Positions 41,901-50,799 of a DNA stretch of 64,000 bases are shown here, piece after piece. The notes under the pieces were generated by a model. That model did not search any database and had not been told where the DNA came from. It worked only from the letters and a program-made list of their open reading frames with translations. The stretch is taken from positions 216,501 through 280,500 of the forward strand of contig NZ_JARUBJ010000002.1 of the NCBI RefSeq assembly GCF_029626145.1, read 5' to 3'. Position 1 is the stretch's first letter. Each line of letters begins with the position of its first letter. The translations under genes were made by a program, and so were the position numbers. This DNA comes from Micromonospora sp. WMMD961 (GTDB lineage Bacteria > Actinomycetota > Actinomycetes > Mycobacteriales > Micromonosporaceae).

Positions 41901-43433
41901 GTGAGTTACCGGGACTGGGGACGCGGGGATGGCAGCCCGCGCGAGCGCCAGCCGACCGCCTCGTGGAGTGAACGCGCGGCGTCCGTTCCGGTCGACCCGT
42001 ACGACGAGGAGGGGCGCTACCGCACCTCCAGCCGACGGCGTGCGTTGGACCGTGGCCAGGACGAGCCCGTCGACGCCTACCTGCCCCGGTGGGCCCTCGA
42101 GTCGGGTGTCCGGCACGCCGACGGCGGCGGACGCCACGCGGCCCCGGACGAGGACGAGCGCGAGACGCCCGCTTCCGGTGTCGGCCGACGCTCGGCCGAG
42201 TCGCCGAGCGGCCGGCGGCGGGGCAGCGAGACCGGTTGGCGCGAGCAGGCGGCGATCGGTGCCGCAGCGGACTCGGACCACACTCGGGAGTGGACCCTCG
42301 ACCGCCCGCAGGAGCAGGGGTACGCGGGACGTCGTCGCGCCGACGCCGGTGAGGACGAGCCGATTTCCGGTGCGATCCAGGACCGCCGTCCTCGCCGTGC
42401 GCCGACCGGCCGTCCGCAGGTGATCTGGTCGGGCGGGGATCTGGAGTCCGCTCCGACCGAGCCCACAGCCGAGCCGGAGGGGCGGCGCCCAACCCGGCGT
42501 AGCCGCCGTGCGGCGGAGGAGTCCTGGACCCGCCCGCCGGCCGACCCGTGGGTACGAGGGTCGGACCGGGTGGCCGAGCCCGAGCCGTCCTATCCGCCCG
42601 CGGTGGATCCGTGGGACGCCTCCGGGGTGCACGCGTGGCCGTCGGGGGCCGGTGCGGACGGCACGGACCTGAGTGAGCAGTGGTCGGCGGTGGAGAGCGT
42701 CGGTGGTTGGGAGCGGTCCGACCGCACCGGCCAGTGGGAGCGGTCCGCGATCGAGGACGACCAGTGGGACCGCACGCTGGCGCCGCGCTCGGACCGATCC
42801 TCGACCGCGGAGGGTTGGCCGGCAAGGGCCGAGGGATTCTGGCCTGGCACTCGACTGGCCGACGACGACCCCCGGTGGATGGATCCGACGACATCGGCGC
42901 CCCGGTCACCGGTCGTGGGCTACACCGCTCCGCGACCACGCAGCGCGCCTGTGCCGCCCGGTGGAGCGTCACGGCGTCGGGCGGACCGTCCTCCGGTAGG
43001 GGCGGCGTCGGTGCGTCGGCGGGTCGAGTCGGCGGCCGCCGGTGCGCTTTCTCGGCGTCTTGAGGACGATCTACTCGATCCGGATCCGGGCGGGTCGTTC
43101 CGGCCGTTGCTGTACACGGCGGCCTGTTATCTGGTGCCCGCGATGCTGATCTTCGTCTGGCTGTTGACGTTGGACGGGCAGGCGCCGGCCGGTTGTGTGA
43201 CCGACATCAGCGGGGGTGGCTGTGACTCGGCCCGGTCGCGCGCCTTGGAGTCGCTACTCGCCGGCTCGCCGCGTTTCGGGTTGGCGTTGGTGAGCAGTCT
43301 GGTCGTGGCGGCTCTGCTGCGTCGGGTGGGCACGACGTGGCGCTCGGCGACCATCGCCGTCGCCGCCGCAGTGGTGGGCGGCGGCCTGTCCACGGTGCTG
43401 ATCAGCGCGGTGACCGGCCAGCCGATCGGGTGA
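41901..43433 (+). CDS. Hypothetical protein with long disordered region and C-terminal membrane helices
   Basis: A 510-residue protein that I do not recognise as a named family. About 380 residues are Arg/Asp/Ser/Pro-rich and charged, with a Trp-containing repeat (GGWERSDRTGQWERS, DDQWDRT) and no globular motif. Then follow three membrane helices: LLYTAACYLVPAMLIFVWLL (about 395-415), FGLALVSSLVVAALL (about 455-470) and ATIAVAAAVVGGGLSTVLIS (about 480-500). A loop with two Cys (GCVTDISGGGCDS) lies between the first two. GTG at 41901 has no ribosome site. It is divergent from dnaB and converges with rplI behind a hairpin terminator. Confidence 0.6.
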   Translation: MSYRDWGRGDGSPRERQPTASWSERAASVPVDPYDEEGRYRTSSRRRALDRGQDEPVDAYLPRWALESGVRHADGGGRHAAPDEDERETPASGVGRRSAESPSGRRRGSETGWREQAAIGAAADSDHTREWTLDRPQEQGYAGRRRADAGEDEPISGAIQDRRPRRAPTGRPQVIWSGGDLESAPTEPTAEPEGRRPTRRSRRAAEESWTRPPADPWVRGSDRVAEPEPSYPPAVDPWDASGVHAWPSGAGADGTDLSEQWSAVESVGGWERSDRTGQWERSAIEDDQWDRTLAPRSDRSSTAEGWPARAEGFWPGTRLADDDPRWMDPTTSAPRSPVVGYTAPRPRSAPVPPGGASRRRADRPPVGAASVRRRVESAAAGALSRRLEDDLLDPDPGGSFRPLLYTAACYLVPAMLIFVWLLTLDGQAPAGCVTDISGGGCDSARSRALESLLAGSPRFGLALVSSLVVAALLRRVGTTWRSATIAVAAAVVGGGLSTVLISAVTGQPIG

Positions 43434-43506
43434 CCGGCCTGCGGGTCGGGGCCGCCCGGCTCGGATGTCCGCATCGGATGCTGACGGGGTCAACTGACGA
43501 CGTACG

Positions 43507-43546
43507 CACGAGGGCCCGCACCGAGCAATCGGTGCGGGCCCTCGTG
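43507..43546. terminator. Bidirectional hairpin terminator
   Basis: Stem CACGAGGGCCCGCACCGA with its perfect 18-nt complement across a 4-nt GCAA loop, lying between the converging rplI (ends 43562) and the membrane-protein gene (ends 43433). No T-run is visible, but stem strength and position support a terminator. Confidence 0.8.
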
Positions 43547-43561
43547 GCGGTGTTGCGGACG

Positions 43562-44008
43562 TCAGCCCTGAACGACGTTCAGGTTGAACGACGCGGTCAC
43601 CTCAGGGTGCAGCTTGATCTTCACCGGGTAGGTGCCGGTCGACTTGATGTGACCGGGCACCTCCAGCCGACGACGGTCGAGGACCGGGCCGCTGGCCGCC
43701 TTGACGGCGTCGACGATCTCGGCCGGGGTGACCGAGCCGAAGAGCCGTCCGCCGTCGCCGGCGCGGACCTTCAGGTTGACCTTGAGACCCTCGAGCTGAG
43801 CCTTGACCTCGTTGGCGTGGTCGAGGTCGCGGATCTCGCGGGCCGAACGGGCCCGCTTGATGACCGTGACCTGCTTTTCCGCGCCCTTGGTCCAGGCGAT
43901 CGCGAAGCCCTGCGGCAGCAGGTAGTTACGGCCGTAGCCGTTCTTGACCTCGACGATGTCGCCCGGGGCACCGAGGCCGGACACTTCCTGAGTCAGGATG
44001 ATCTTCAT
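43562..44008 (-). CDS. rplI: 50S ribosomal protein L9
   Basis: 148 residues, normal length. The N-terminal RNA-binding domain starts MKIILTQEVSGLGAPGDIVE with KNGYGRNYLLPQGFAI, followed by a long helix and the C-terminal domain (AGDGGRLFGSVTPAEIVDAV). It is the last gene of the rpsF-ssb-rpsR-rplI operon; 14 nt separate it from rpsR. Confidence 0.97.
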   Translation of the reverse strand: MKIILTQEVSGLGAPGDIVEVKNGYGRNYLLPQGFAIAWTKGAEKQVTVIKRARSAREIRDLDHANEVKAQLEGLKVNLKVRAGDGGRLFGSVTPAEIVDAVKAASGPVLDRRRLEVPGHIKSTGTYPVKIKLHPEVTASFNLNVVQG

Positions 44009-44022
44009 ATCGGTGCCTCCTC

Positions 44023-44262
44023 TCAGCGGGTGGTGGCCGTGTACGGCAGGAGCGCCATCTCACGGGCGTTCTTGACCGCACGGGCGATCTGCCGCTGCTG
44101 CTGCGAGGTCACGCCGGTCACCCGCCGAGCGCGGATCTTGCCGCGGTCGGAGATGAACTTGCGCAGCAGCGCGGTGTCCTTGTAATCGATATAGGTGATC
44201 CCGTCCTTGTCGAGCGGGTTCACCTTCTTCTTCGGCTTGCGAAGTGCCGCAGCCTTGGCCAT
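44023..44262 (-). CDS. rpsR: 30S ribosomal protein S18, cysteine-free form
   Basis: 79 residues. ATG at 44262 gives MAKAAALRKPKKKVNPLDKD; the family core is YIDYKDTALLRKFISDRGKI, RARRVTGVTSQQQRQIARA and NAREMALLPYT. It has no Cys, so it is the zinc-independent C- form, whereas the mycobacterial rpsR1 in the same operon is a C+ form. S18 pairs with S6 in the 30S platform. Confidence 0.97.
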   Translation of the reverse strand: MAKAAALRKPKKKVNPLDKDGITYIDYKDTALLRKFISDRGKIRARRVTGVTSQQQRQIARAVKNAREMALLPYTATTR

Positions 44263-44303
44263 TGCACGTGCTCCTGGTTTGCGATCGCGGGCGCTCGGCG
44301 CCA

Positions 44304-44819
44304 TTAGAACGGAGGCTCCTCGTCGAAGTTGCCGCCCGATCCAGCACGCGCGGGAGAGGGAGCAGCCGAAGCCCAGGGGTCGTCGAAGTTGCCTCCGCCG
44401 CCACCCTGGTTGCCACCGCCACCGCCACCGAAGCCACCGCCACCGCCACCGGAGCGGGACATCTTCTGCACCTTCGCCGTGGCGTAGCGCAGCGACGGGC
44501 CGATCTCGTCGACCTCGAGCTCGATGACGGTGCGCTTCTCACCCTCGCGGGTCTCGTACGACCGCTGGCGCAGCCGACCCGACACGATCACCCGGGCGCC
44601 ACGCTGCAGCGACTCGGCGACGTGCTCGGCGGCCTGCCGCCACACGGTGCATGCGAGGAACAGCGGCTCGCCGTCCTTCCATTCGTTCGTCGCCTTGTCC
44701 ATGAAACGCGGCGTCGAAGCGACTCGGAACTTGGCGACCGCTGCCCCGGAGGGGGTGAACCGCAACTCGGGGTCATCGGTCAGATTGCCGATGACCGTGA
44801 TGGTGGTGTCTCCTGCCAT
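44304..44819 (-). CDS. ssb: Single-stranded DNA-binding protein
   Basis: 171 residues with an OB fold at 1-115 (TTITVIGNLTDDPELRFTPS, FMDKATNEWKDGEPLFLACT, VIVSGRLRQRSYETREGEKR), a glycine-rich linker (SGGGGGGFGGGGGGNQGG) and the acidic C-terminal tip FDEEPPF that recruits partner proteins. ATG at 44819 follows GAGGAGA. It lies between rpsF and rpsR in the replication/translation operon. Confidence 0.97.
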   Translation of the reverse strand: MAGDTTITVIGNLTDDPELRFTPSGAAVAKFRVASTPRFMDKATNEWKDGEPLFLACTVWRQAAEHVAESLQRGARVIVSGRLRQRSYETREGEKRTVIELEVDEIGPSLRYATAKVQKMSRSGGGGGGFGGGGGGNQGGGGGNFDDPWASAAPSPARAGSGGNFDEEPPF

Positions 44820-44915
44820 GACCATCTCCTCGCGCACTCAGCGTCTCGTCGTACAGGCTCGCAGAGCCGTACGACAGAGTCGCGGAGGCTGATCCGGGCG
44901 AACCGGGTTGAATGG

Positions 44916-45206
44916 TTAGCGCATCTCCGGCCGGATGACCTTGGTGCGCAGCACGGACTCGTTGAGCCGGAGCTGACGGTCCAGCTCGGCCACGGCAGCA
45001 GGCGTAGCCTGCAGGTCGACGACGGCGTAGATGCCCTCGGCCTTTTTGTTGATCTCGTACGCGAGGCGCCGGCGGCCCCACACGTCCGTCTTCTCAACCG
45101 AGCCACCCGCGGTCCGAATCACGTTCAGGTACGTGTCGAGTGACGGTGCCACGGTGCGTTCCTCGAGGCTGGGGTCGAGGATCACCATGATCTCGTAATG
45201 ACGCAA
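44916..45206 (-). CDS. rpsF: 30S ribosomal protein S6
   Basis: 96 residues, the first gene of the operon. MRHYEIMVILDPSLEERTVA is the start, with VWGRRRLAYEINKKAEGIYAV in the middle. The start codon is a rare TTG, but AGGAGGTGA 7-8 nt upstream is near-perfect; this site is captured in a hairpin (see the leader). It overlaps no other gene; ssb begins 96 nt downstream. Confidence 0.97.
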   Translation of the reverse strand: MRHYEIMVILDPSLEERTVAPSLDTYLNVIRTAGGSVEKTDVWGRRRLAYEINKKAEGIYAVVDLQATPAAVAELDRQLRLNESVLRTKVIRPEMR

Positions 45207-45844
45207 GACGTGCTCACCTCCTGTGGGCTAAGCGGCCACGGTCCTTCCGTGGCAGGAGGTCTTGTGTCGCTGCCCGCACGTGCCGAGGGAACTCGGCCGG
45301 ACGCGGACAACCTGACCAGGATACCCGGTCCGAACGATCATGCCCCGGGTGGTGGGGTCAACGCCCGGGCAGGCCGACGGGGGCCCACCGTTCGACCGTC
45401 GTCCGGCCGATGGTGGACCCCCGTCTACGAGGCCGCGAGGCGTCTGGTCCGCATTCCTTGGGTGGGACCTGGGGAGGAACGACCACACCGATGAGGTTGG
45501 ACCGAAGACGCCCCGCGGAGCTTTATCGTGTTGTTACCTGACGATACAACAGCACTCGTACCTTGTCGGGGGGAAAAGCACAAATTGCCGAGATTTTCAG
45601 CGCTGCGCGTTCGATGTGCGGGGGTCTCCTCCGCCGCGCCGGGCCGCACGGCGGAGGTGACCTCGCTGTCGGCCGTCGACCCTCCGGTCGCCAGCCGCGG
45701 CGCTCTCGCACCGCCGGAGGCACCGGATACTGGTCGCCGGTTCCATTCCATCAACGACCGTCGGTCCGCCCGGTGACGCGAGCGCACGCGACACCGCCCC
45801 GGCCGTCACCCCGCCGGTCAGGGTCGCGACGTAGGCTCGCTCGC
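45207..45844. other. Divergent region between rpsF and endonuclease IV genes
   Basis: 638 bp. It contains the rpsF leader hairpin (45216-45260). A second imperfect dyad (ACGGGGG-CCCACC with GGTGGA-CCCCCGT) spans about 45378-45426. A possible minus-strand promoter has TTGTAT (45544-45549) and GATAAA (45522-45527) 16 nt apart. An AT-rich block covers about 45520-45600. The rest of the stretch to 45844 is GC-rich, and I see no conserved coding sequence in it. Confidence 0.5.
45216..45260 (-). promoter_or_regulatory. rpsF leader hairpin (S6:S18 autoregulation candidate)
   Basis: On the minus-strand mRNA, ACCUCCUG (45260-45253) pairs perfectly with CAGGAGGU (45223-45216), hiding the rpsF ribosome site. 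Stacked on it is CCACGG/CCGUGG around an AAGGA loop, and a 12-nt bulge begins with CCG. An S6:S18-binding hairpin with a conserved CCG in a bulge is known upstream of rpsF in many bacteria; this fits. Confidence 0.65.
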
Positions 45845-46636
45845 ATGCGTATCGGAGCCCACGTCGACTCGACCGACCCGCTGGCGGAGGCGGCCGCCCG
45901 GTCCGCCGACACCGTGCAGTTCTTCCTCGCCGACCCACAGGGATGGAAGGCACCCAAGCCCCGGGAAGACGCCGAGCGGCTGCGCACGGCCGAGGTCGAC
46001 CTCTACGTGCACGCGCCCTACGTCATCAACGTCGCCACCCTCAACAACCGCATCCGGATCCCCAGCCGAAAGCTGCTGCTCGGGCACGCCAACGCGGCCA
46101 CCGCCATCGGCGCCAAGGGCCTGATCGTCCACGGTGGGCACGTCAACGCCGGGGACGACCTGGCCGTCGGCTTCGACAACTGGCGCAAGACATTCGCGTA
46201 CGCAGCCGACTCCGGCGGCTTCGGAGTGCCGGTCCTGATCGAGAACACCGCCGGCGGCGACAACGCGTGCGCCCGGCGACTGGACGCGCTCGCCCGGCTC
46301 TGGGACGCCATCGGCGACCACGAGGTCGGCTTCTGCCTGGACACCTGCCACGCGTACGCGGGCGGCGAGGAGTTGCTCGGCCTCGTCGACCGGGTCAAGG
46401 CGATCACCGGAAGGATCGACCTGGTGCACGCCAACAACTCCAAGGGCGCGTTCAACTCCGGCCAGGACCGCCACGACAACCTGGGCGGCGGCACCATCGA
46501 CCCGGAGTTGGTCGTAGCGGTGATCCGGGCGGCCGGGGCTCCGGTGGTCGTCGAGACACCGGGCGGTGTGCAGGGCCAGGCGGCCGACATCGATTTCCTC
46601 CGTCAGCAGCTCGGGACGGCGAGCCCGGCAGCATGA
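45845..46636 (+). CDS. nfo: Endonuclease IV-family AP endonuclease
   Basis: Cleaves DNA at abasic sites in base excision repair. The 263-residue zinc-enzyme TIM barrel starts MRIGAHVDSTDPLAEAA and has metal ligands in LYVHAPYVINVATLN, LIVHGGHV, IENTAGG, GFCLDTCHAYAGGEE, LVHANNSKGAFNSGQDRHDN and VVETPGG, all in family order. The gene overlaps the next one by 4 nt (ATGA). Confidence 0.92.
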   Translation: MRIGAHVDSTDPLAEAAARSADTVQFFLADPQGWKAPKPREDAERLRTAEVDLYVHAPYVINVATLNNRIRIPSRKLLLGHANAATAIGAKGLIVHGGHVNAGDDLAVGFDNWRKTFAYAADSGGFGVPVLIENTAGGDNACARRLDALARLWDAIGDHEVGFCLDTCHAYAGGEELLGLVDRVKAITGRIDLVHANNSKGAFNSGQDRHDNLGGGTIDPELVVAVIRAAGAPVVVETPGGVQGQAADIDFLRQQLGTASPAA

Positions 46637-49110
46637 CGACCGGACAGCCCGGGACCGGGAAGGCCCGGCCCACCCCCGGCGGCGCGGACGCCGAGACCCG
46701 ATCTGCCGCCGCATCCGCATCGGGCACCCCGACCCAACCGGCTCGCACCGCCGACGCCGTCTCCGGCGAGAGCCCCGGGGAGACCGTCGGGGGCCAAGCG
46801 CGATCGAGTGACGACGGGACGACCGGAGCCACCTCGACCAGCGATCCGAAGCCCTCGAAGAGCGGTGTCGTGAGGAAGGACGCTGGCACAGGCAACAGTG
46901 GCGAACGCACCGGCACCGCGGCCGGGGACGGCACCGAGAGTGCCGCCACCACCGGCGGCAGCACCGCCAGGACCAGCAGCCCGGCCGAGACCGACAGCAC
47001 GATGGTCGGCCCGACCAAGGCCGACGCCCCGGCGAAGGCCGGCACGGCCGACGCCCCGGCGAAGACCGGCACGGCCGACGCCCCGGCCAAGGACGACGAG
47101 GCTGGCCGCACGGCGGACGATGTGGCCGGGGGCAATGGATCGTCGCCGTCGGCGCGGCCGAGGTGGTGGCGCTGGGCGGGTAAGGGCAAGAGGGCGGGCG
47201 AGACCGCCAGCCTGGTGAAGACCGACGGTGCCACCACGACCGACGGTGCCACCACGACCGACGGTGCCACCACGACCGACGGTGCCACCACGACCGACGG
47301 TGCCACGAAGACCGACGGTGACGCCGTGCCGGTTGAGCCGGACCGTTGGGAGGCGTTCGCCTCGGCACCGGAGCCGCGGCCCTCCATCGTCACCCGGTCG
47401 GGTCGAGCCGTCGGCCGTTTCCTGATCCACGAGTGGACCCTGGCCTCGCTCTGCTCGCTGGCGCTGGCCGTGTTGATGACCTGGCCGACCCTGCGCTATC
47501 CCCGCTACACGCTGCCGCAGGACTACTGGGACCCGAGCCTGCAGGCGTGGCAGATGGCCTGGTCCGGGCACATCCTGCTGGCCGACCCGGCGCGTCTGTG
47601 GCAGTCCAACACGTTCTTCCCCGAGCTGTGGAGCTTCGCGTTCTCCGACACCCTGCTCGGGTACGCCCCGGCCGGGATGTTCGGCAGCGGCCCCGAGGAC
47701 GCGGTGCTGCGCTACAACATCATGTTCGTACTGGCGCACGCGCTCGCCACGCTCGGGGCGTACGCGCTGGCCCGTCAGCTCGGGGCCGGCCGGATCGGCG
47801 CCGCCGTCGCCGGTGTCAGCTACACGTACGCGCCGTGGCTGCTGGCCCAGGCCGGGCACCTGCACGTGCTCTCCAACGGCGGGATTCCGCTGGCTCTGGC
47901 GATGTTGGCGCGCGGGCACGGCTGGTCGCTACGGCACGGCTATCGGCCCGAGCGCCGACACGACGGATGGGTCTACGCCGGCTGGCTGGTGGCAGCCTGG
48001 CAGCTCAGCCTCGGCTTCGGCATCGGGCTGCCGTTCGCGTACTTCCTGGCCGGCGCGGTGCTGGTCGCGGTCGTCCTCTTCTACGCGCGGCGGCTGCGCA
48101 CCCGCCAGGCCGTGCCGTTCGGTCGTCGGTTGTTCGTCGCCGACCTGCTCGGCGGGTTGTTCTTCGCCGGTGTGGGCCTGCTGATGGCGTACCCGTTCTT
48201 CCAGGTGACCAAGCTGCATCCGTACGCCGAGCGGACCATCGCCGACATCGGCATCTTCTCGCCTCCGGCGTCGGGTTTCGTGACGGCGCCCGCCGAGTCG
48301 CGGATCTGGGGTGGTCTGCACGAGGGCGCTCGCGCCGCGCTGCCGTGGCACCCGGAGATGACCCTGCTGCCGGGCTTCGTGCTGTACGCGCTGGCCCTGG
48401 GTGGGTTGTTCTTCTCGGTGTGGCGGCTGCGGCACCGACTGCTGCTGCTCGCCGGGGTGCTGGTGACCATGGCCTTCGCGATGGGCACCCGCTTCTTCGA
48501 CGGCGCCGTCACCTACGTGCCGCTCTTCGAGCACGTGCCGGGCTGGAGCGCATTGCGTACCCCTGGTCGGTTGATGTTGTGGACCACGTTGTTGCTCGGC
48601 CTGCTCGCGGCCGGCGCGGTCACCGCGCTCACCGACCGGGTCCGCGAGCTGACCGCGCAGCGGATCCCGTCGTGGCCGGGGCCGTGGCTGCGGATGGCCA
48701 CCCTGCTGCCGTTGCTGTTGGTGACCGTCGAGGGCCTGAACAGCACGCCGCACCCGGTGGTGCCGACCCAGCCGGCCGCGATGCGTTCGGCGCAGGGGCC
48801 GCTGCTGGTGCTGCCTAGCAACCAGAGTCTGGACCAGCACGTGATGCTCTGGTCGACCAGCGGTTTCCCCGACGTGGTGAACGGTGGCAGTGGCTTCACT
48901 CCGCGTCAGCTCGACGACGTTCGTCGGGTGAGTCAGTCGTTCCCCGACAAGACCAGCGTCGACTACCTGCGCTTGTTCGGCGTCCGCACGGTGGTACTGC
49001 TGCGCGGGCAGGTGCCGGGCACACCGTGGGAGATCACCATCGACACTCCCGTGGAATCGCTCGGCATCACCCGGGAGGATGTCGGTGATGCTGTCGTCTA
49101 CCGGCTCTGA
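46633..49110 (+). CDS. Polytopic membrane protein with repeat-rich N-terminus (glycosyltransferase-like)
   Basis: An 825-residue protein, coupled to nfo by ATGA. Residues 1-255 are Thr/Ala/Asp-rich, with three 9-residue ADAPAK-GT units and five 6-residue TTDGAT units. From about 270 there are roughly 10-12 membrane helices (FLIHEWTLASLCSLALAVLM, YALALGGLFFSVWRLRHRLL) and an extracytoplasmic-type loop after the first helix (YWDPSLQAWQMAWSGHILLA). The last 130 residues form an outer domain. It resembles integral-membrane glycosyltransferases of the PMT/GT87 type, but no catalytic motif is certain. Substrate unknown. Confidence 0.65.
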   Translation: MTTGQPGTGKARPTPGGADAETRSAAASASGTPTQPARTADAVSGESPGETVGGQARSSDDGTTGATSTSDPKPSKSGVVRKDAGTGNSGERTGTAAGDGTESAATTGGSTARTSSPAETDSTMVGPTKADAPAKAGTADAPAKTGTADAPAKDDEAGRTADDVAGGNGSSPSARPRWWRWAGKGKRAGETASLVKTDGATTTDGATTTDGATTTDGATTTDGATKTDGDAVPVEPDRWEAFASAPEPRPSIVTRSGRAVGRFLIHEWTLASLCSLALAVLMTWPTLRYPRYTLPQDYWDPSLQAWQMAWSGHILLADPARLWQSNTFFPELWSFAFSDTLLGYAPAGMFGSGPEDAVLRYNIMFVLAHALATLGAYALARQLGAGRIGAAVAGVSYTYAPWLLAQAGHLHVLSNGGIPLALAMLARGHGWSLRHGYRPERRHDGWVYAGWLVAAWQLSLGFGIGLPFAYFLAGAVLVAVVLFYARRLRTRQAVPFGRRLFVADLLGGLFFAGVGLLMAYPFFQVTKLHPYAERTIADIGIFSPPASGFVTAPAESRIWGGLHEGARAALPWHPEMTLLPGFVLYALALGGLFFSVWRLRHRLLLLAGVLVTMAFAMGTRFFDGAVTYVPLFEHVPGWSALRTPGRLMLWTTLLLGLLAAGAVTALTDRVRELTAQRIPSWPGPWLRMATLLPLLLVTVEGLNSTPHPVVPTQPAAMRSAQGPLLVLPSNQSLDQHVMLWSTSGFPDVVNGGSGFTPRQLDDVRRVSQSFPDKTSVDYLRLFGVRTVVLLRGQVPGTPWEITIDTPVESLGITREDVGDAVVYRL
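47020..47310 (+). repeat. Two in-frame tandem repeat blocks
   Basis: 27-bp units at 47020-47046, 47047-47073 and a partial third from 47074 (protein ADAPAKAGT and so on). Further on are 18-bp units (ACCGACGGTGCCACCACG): four perfect copies from 47221 to 47292 and a variant to 47310. All are in frame and lie in the disordered part of the gene. Confidence 0.9.
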
Positions 49111-49123
49111 CGCTTCAGGGCGG

Positions 49124-49193
49124 TTTTTCGGGAAGCCCGCCCGGCTCCGGGCGGTCAGGCTTGATCCCTGCGCCGGGCGGGCTTCCCGAAAAA
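49124..49193. terminator. 22-bp perfect hairpin terminator
   Basis: Arms 49124-49145 and 49172-49193 are exact complements around a 26-nt loop, bordered by TTTTT and AAAAA. It sits 14 nt after the membrane-protein stop and 36 nt before the end of the converging GT87 gene, so it can terminate both. Confidence 0.9.
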
Positions 49194-49228
49194 CCTGACG
49201 TGGTCCGGGCCGCCTCATACCTGGGGAA

Positions 49229-50731
49229 TCAAGTGGTTGCTGGCTCTCGTGAGGGTTCACTGGGCGTGGGAAGGCGCCAGCGGTCCAGCCAGGGAGCGTC
49301 TGGTGCGCCGTCGAGCACGCCGCCGTCCGGGTCGTCTGAGTAGGTCGCCCGTACCGCGTCCCGCTCGGGGTGCAGGATCTCCTTGACGACCAGCACGCAG
49401 AGCACCACCACGGTGGTCAGCCGCAGCGTCGAGGCCAGCACGAACACCCCCTCCGGGAAGACCGGTCGGCTGGTCGCCGCGCCGAGCAGTTCTCCGTAGA
49501 AGGCGACGAAGTAGCAGACCTCGGCGATCTGCCAGGCCAGGAAGGCACCCCACTTCGGACGGGCGAGCACCACCAGCGGCAGCAGCCACAGCACGAACTG
49601 CTGGGACCAGACCTTGCTGAAGATGAGGAACGCCGCGACCACCAGGAAGGCGAGCTGCGCCAGCCGCGGCCGGCGCGGCGCGCGCAACGCCAGCACGGCG
49701 ACACCGAGGCAGGCCAGCCCGAACAGCGCGTACGAGATGGTGTTGAGCGTGGGGATGTTGGCGTTCAGCCACTCGAACGGGCCGAGCTGAGCGGGGTCGT
49801 TGCCGACCTTGCCGTCCAGGTACCGCCCGATGTACCAGAGCGTGCCCCAGTCGATGGGCCGGGTGGTGTTCAGCTCGAAGAACCGGTCCCAGTTCTCCGG
49901 GTAGGCGCGCGCGGCCGGCAGGTTCACCAGCACCACGGCGGCGATCGCCGTGCCGGTGGCGACGAGCGCGGCGCGGATCCGGTCGGCGCGCAGCGCCAGG
50001 ACGAGGATCGGCCCGAGCAGGAACAGCGGCCACAGTTTCGCCGCGCCGGCGAGCCCGAGCAGCACACCGGCCACCGCCGGTCGTTTCCGGGCCCAGGCCA
50101 GCAGGCCGAAAGCGGCCAACCCGATGGCGAGCAGGTCCCAGTTGACGGTGGCGGTGAGCACCAGCGCCGGGGCGAGCGCGAACAACGCGGCGTCCCAGGG
50201 TCGTCGGCGGCGCAGGGCCAGGAGCACCGCCACGGTCGCCACCGCGAGTGCGCCCAGCACCAGCGCGTTGAGGTTGTAGAACCACTGGCCCTGGTTGATG
50301 CTCGGGTCGCCGTCACCGACGGCGTGCACCGGCAGGCCCAGCGCTCCCATGAAGTAGCCGGTCAGCACCGGGTACTCGACGGGGTGGTCGCGGTAGGGGA
50401 CCTTGCCCTCGTTGAGCCCTTCGGCGTAGTAGAGGGCGAGGACGTCGGTGTAGCAGAAGCGGGTGTACTGGACGTTGTTCTGCCAGGCACCGTCCTGACA
50501 GGGCGACTTCTGCACCCAGTGCAGCGCGAGCGTGAGGCACGCCAGCGCCAGCACGATCCGGACGGCGGTCCAGAAGCGACGTTCCTGGCCGGCCGGGCGG
50601 TCCAGCGCTGTCGCGTGGTCGCCCAGCGGTCCGCCGATCGCGCTGGACATGCCGCGGACGAACCCGTCGGAGCGGGACGGGTGGTCGGTGGTACCGGCGT
50701 CGTCGATGCCGGGCGTCGACTGGGTGCTCAT
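49229..50731 (-). CDS. GT87-family mannosyltransferase-like membrane protein
   Basis: A 500-residue polytopic protein with about ten helices. It matches the GT87 (DUF2029) protein next to ponA1 in mycobacteria. The N-terminal catalytic-type loop is FCYTDVLALYYAEGLNEGKV then YRDHPVEYPVLTGYFMGALG. Later segments include GLAGAAKLWPLFLLGPILV. A perfect 16-bp hairpin separates it from ponA, so it probably has its own promoter. ATG at 50731. Its acceptor is unknown. Confidence 0.8.
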   Translation of the reverse strand: MSTQSTPGIDDAGTTDHPSRSDGFVRGMSSAIGGPLGDHATALDRPAGQERRFWTAVRIVLALACLTLALHWVQKSPCQDGAWQNNVQYTRFCYTDVLALYYAEGLNEGKVPYRDHPVEYPVLTGYFMGALGLPVHAVGDGDPSINQGQWFYNLNALVLGALAVATVAVLLALRRRRPWDAALFALAPALVLTATVNWDLLAIGLAAFGLLAWARKRPAVAGVLLGLAGAAKLWPLFLLGPILVLALRADRIRAALVATGTAIAAVVLVNLPAARAYPENWDRFFELNTTRPIDWGTLWYIGRYLDGKVGNDPAQLGPFEWLNANIPTLNTISYALFGLACLGVAVLALRAPRRPRLAQLAFLVVAAFLIFSKVWSQQFVLWLLPLVVLARPKWGAFLAWQIAEVCYFVAFYGELLGAATSRPVFPEGVFVLASTLRLTTVVVLCVLVVKEILHPERDAVRATYSDDPDGGVLDGAPDAPWLDRWRLPTPSEPSREPATT

Positions 50732-50799
50732 GAAGAGGCATCCTGCCGTACGACGGGGGTGCCCGTCCCGTCCCGACGCGGAGATCCCAGGTACGAAAA

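Noticed and set aside
41677..41904. 75-codon plus-strand frame upstream of the hypothetical membrane-protein gene
   Set aside because: It covers the DnaA-box region, lacks a ribosome site and shows no protein family.
45378..45426. Imperfect long dyad as a terminator or riboswitch
   Set aside because: Pairing is broken, no T-run follows and no riboswitch class fits; only listed inside the intergenic entry.
47221..47310. 18-bp repeats resembling a short CRISPR-like array
   Set aside because: Units are directly adjacent with no spacers and are in frame in a protein gene.
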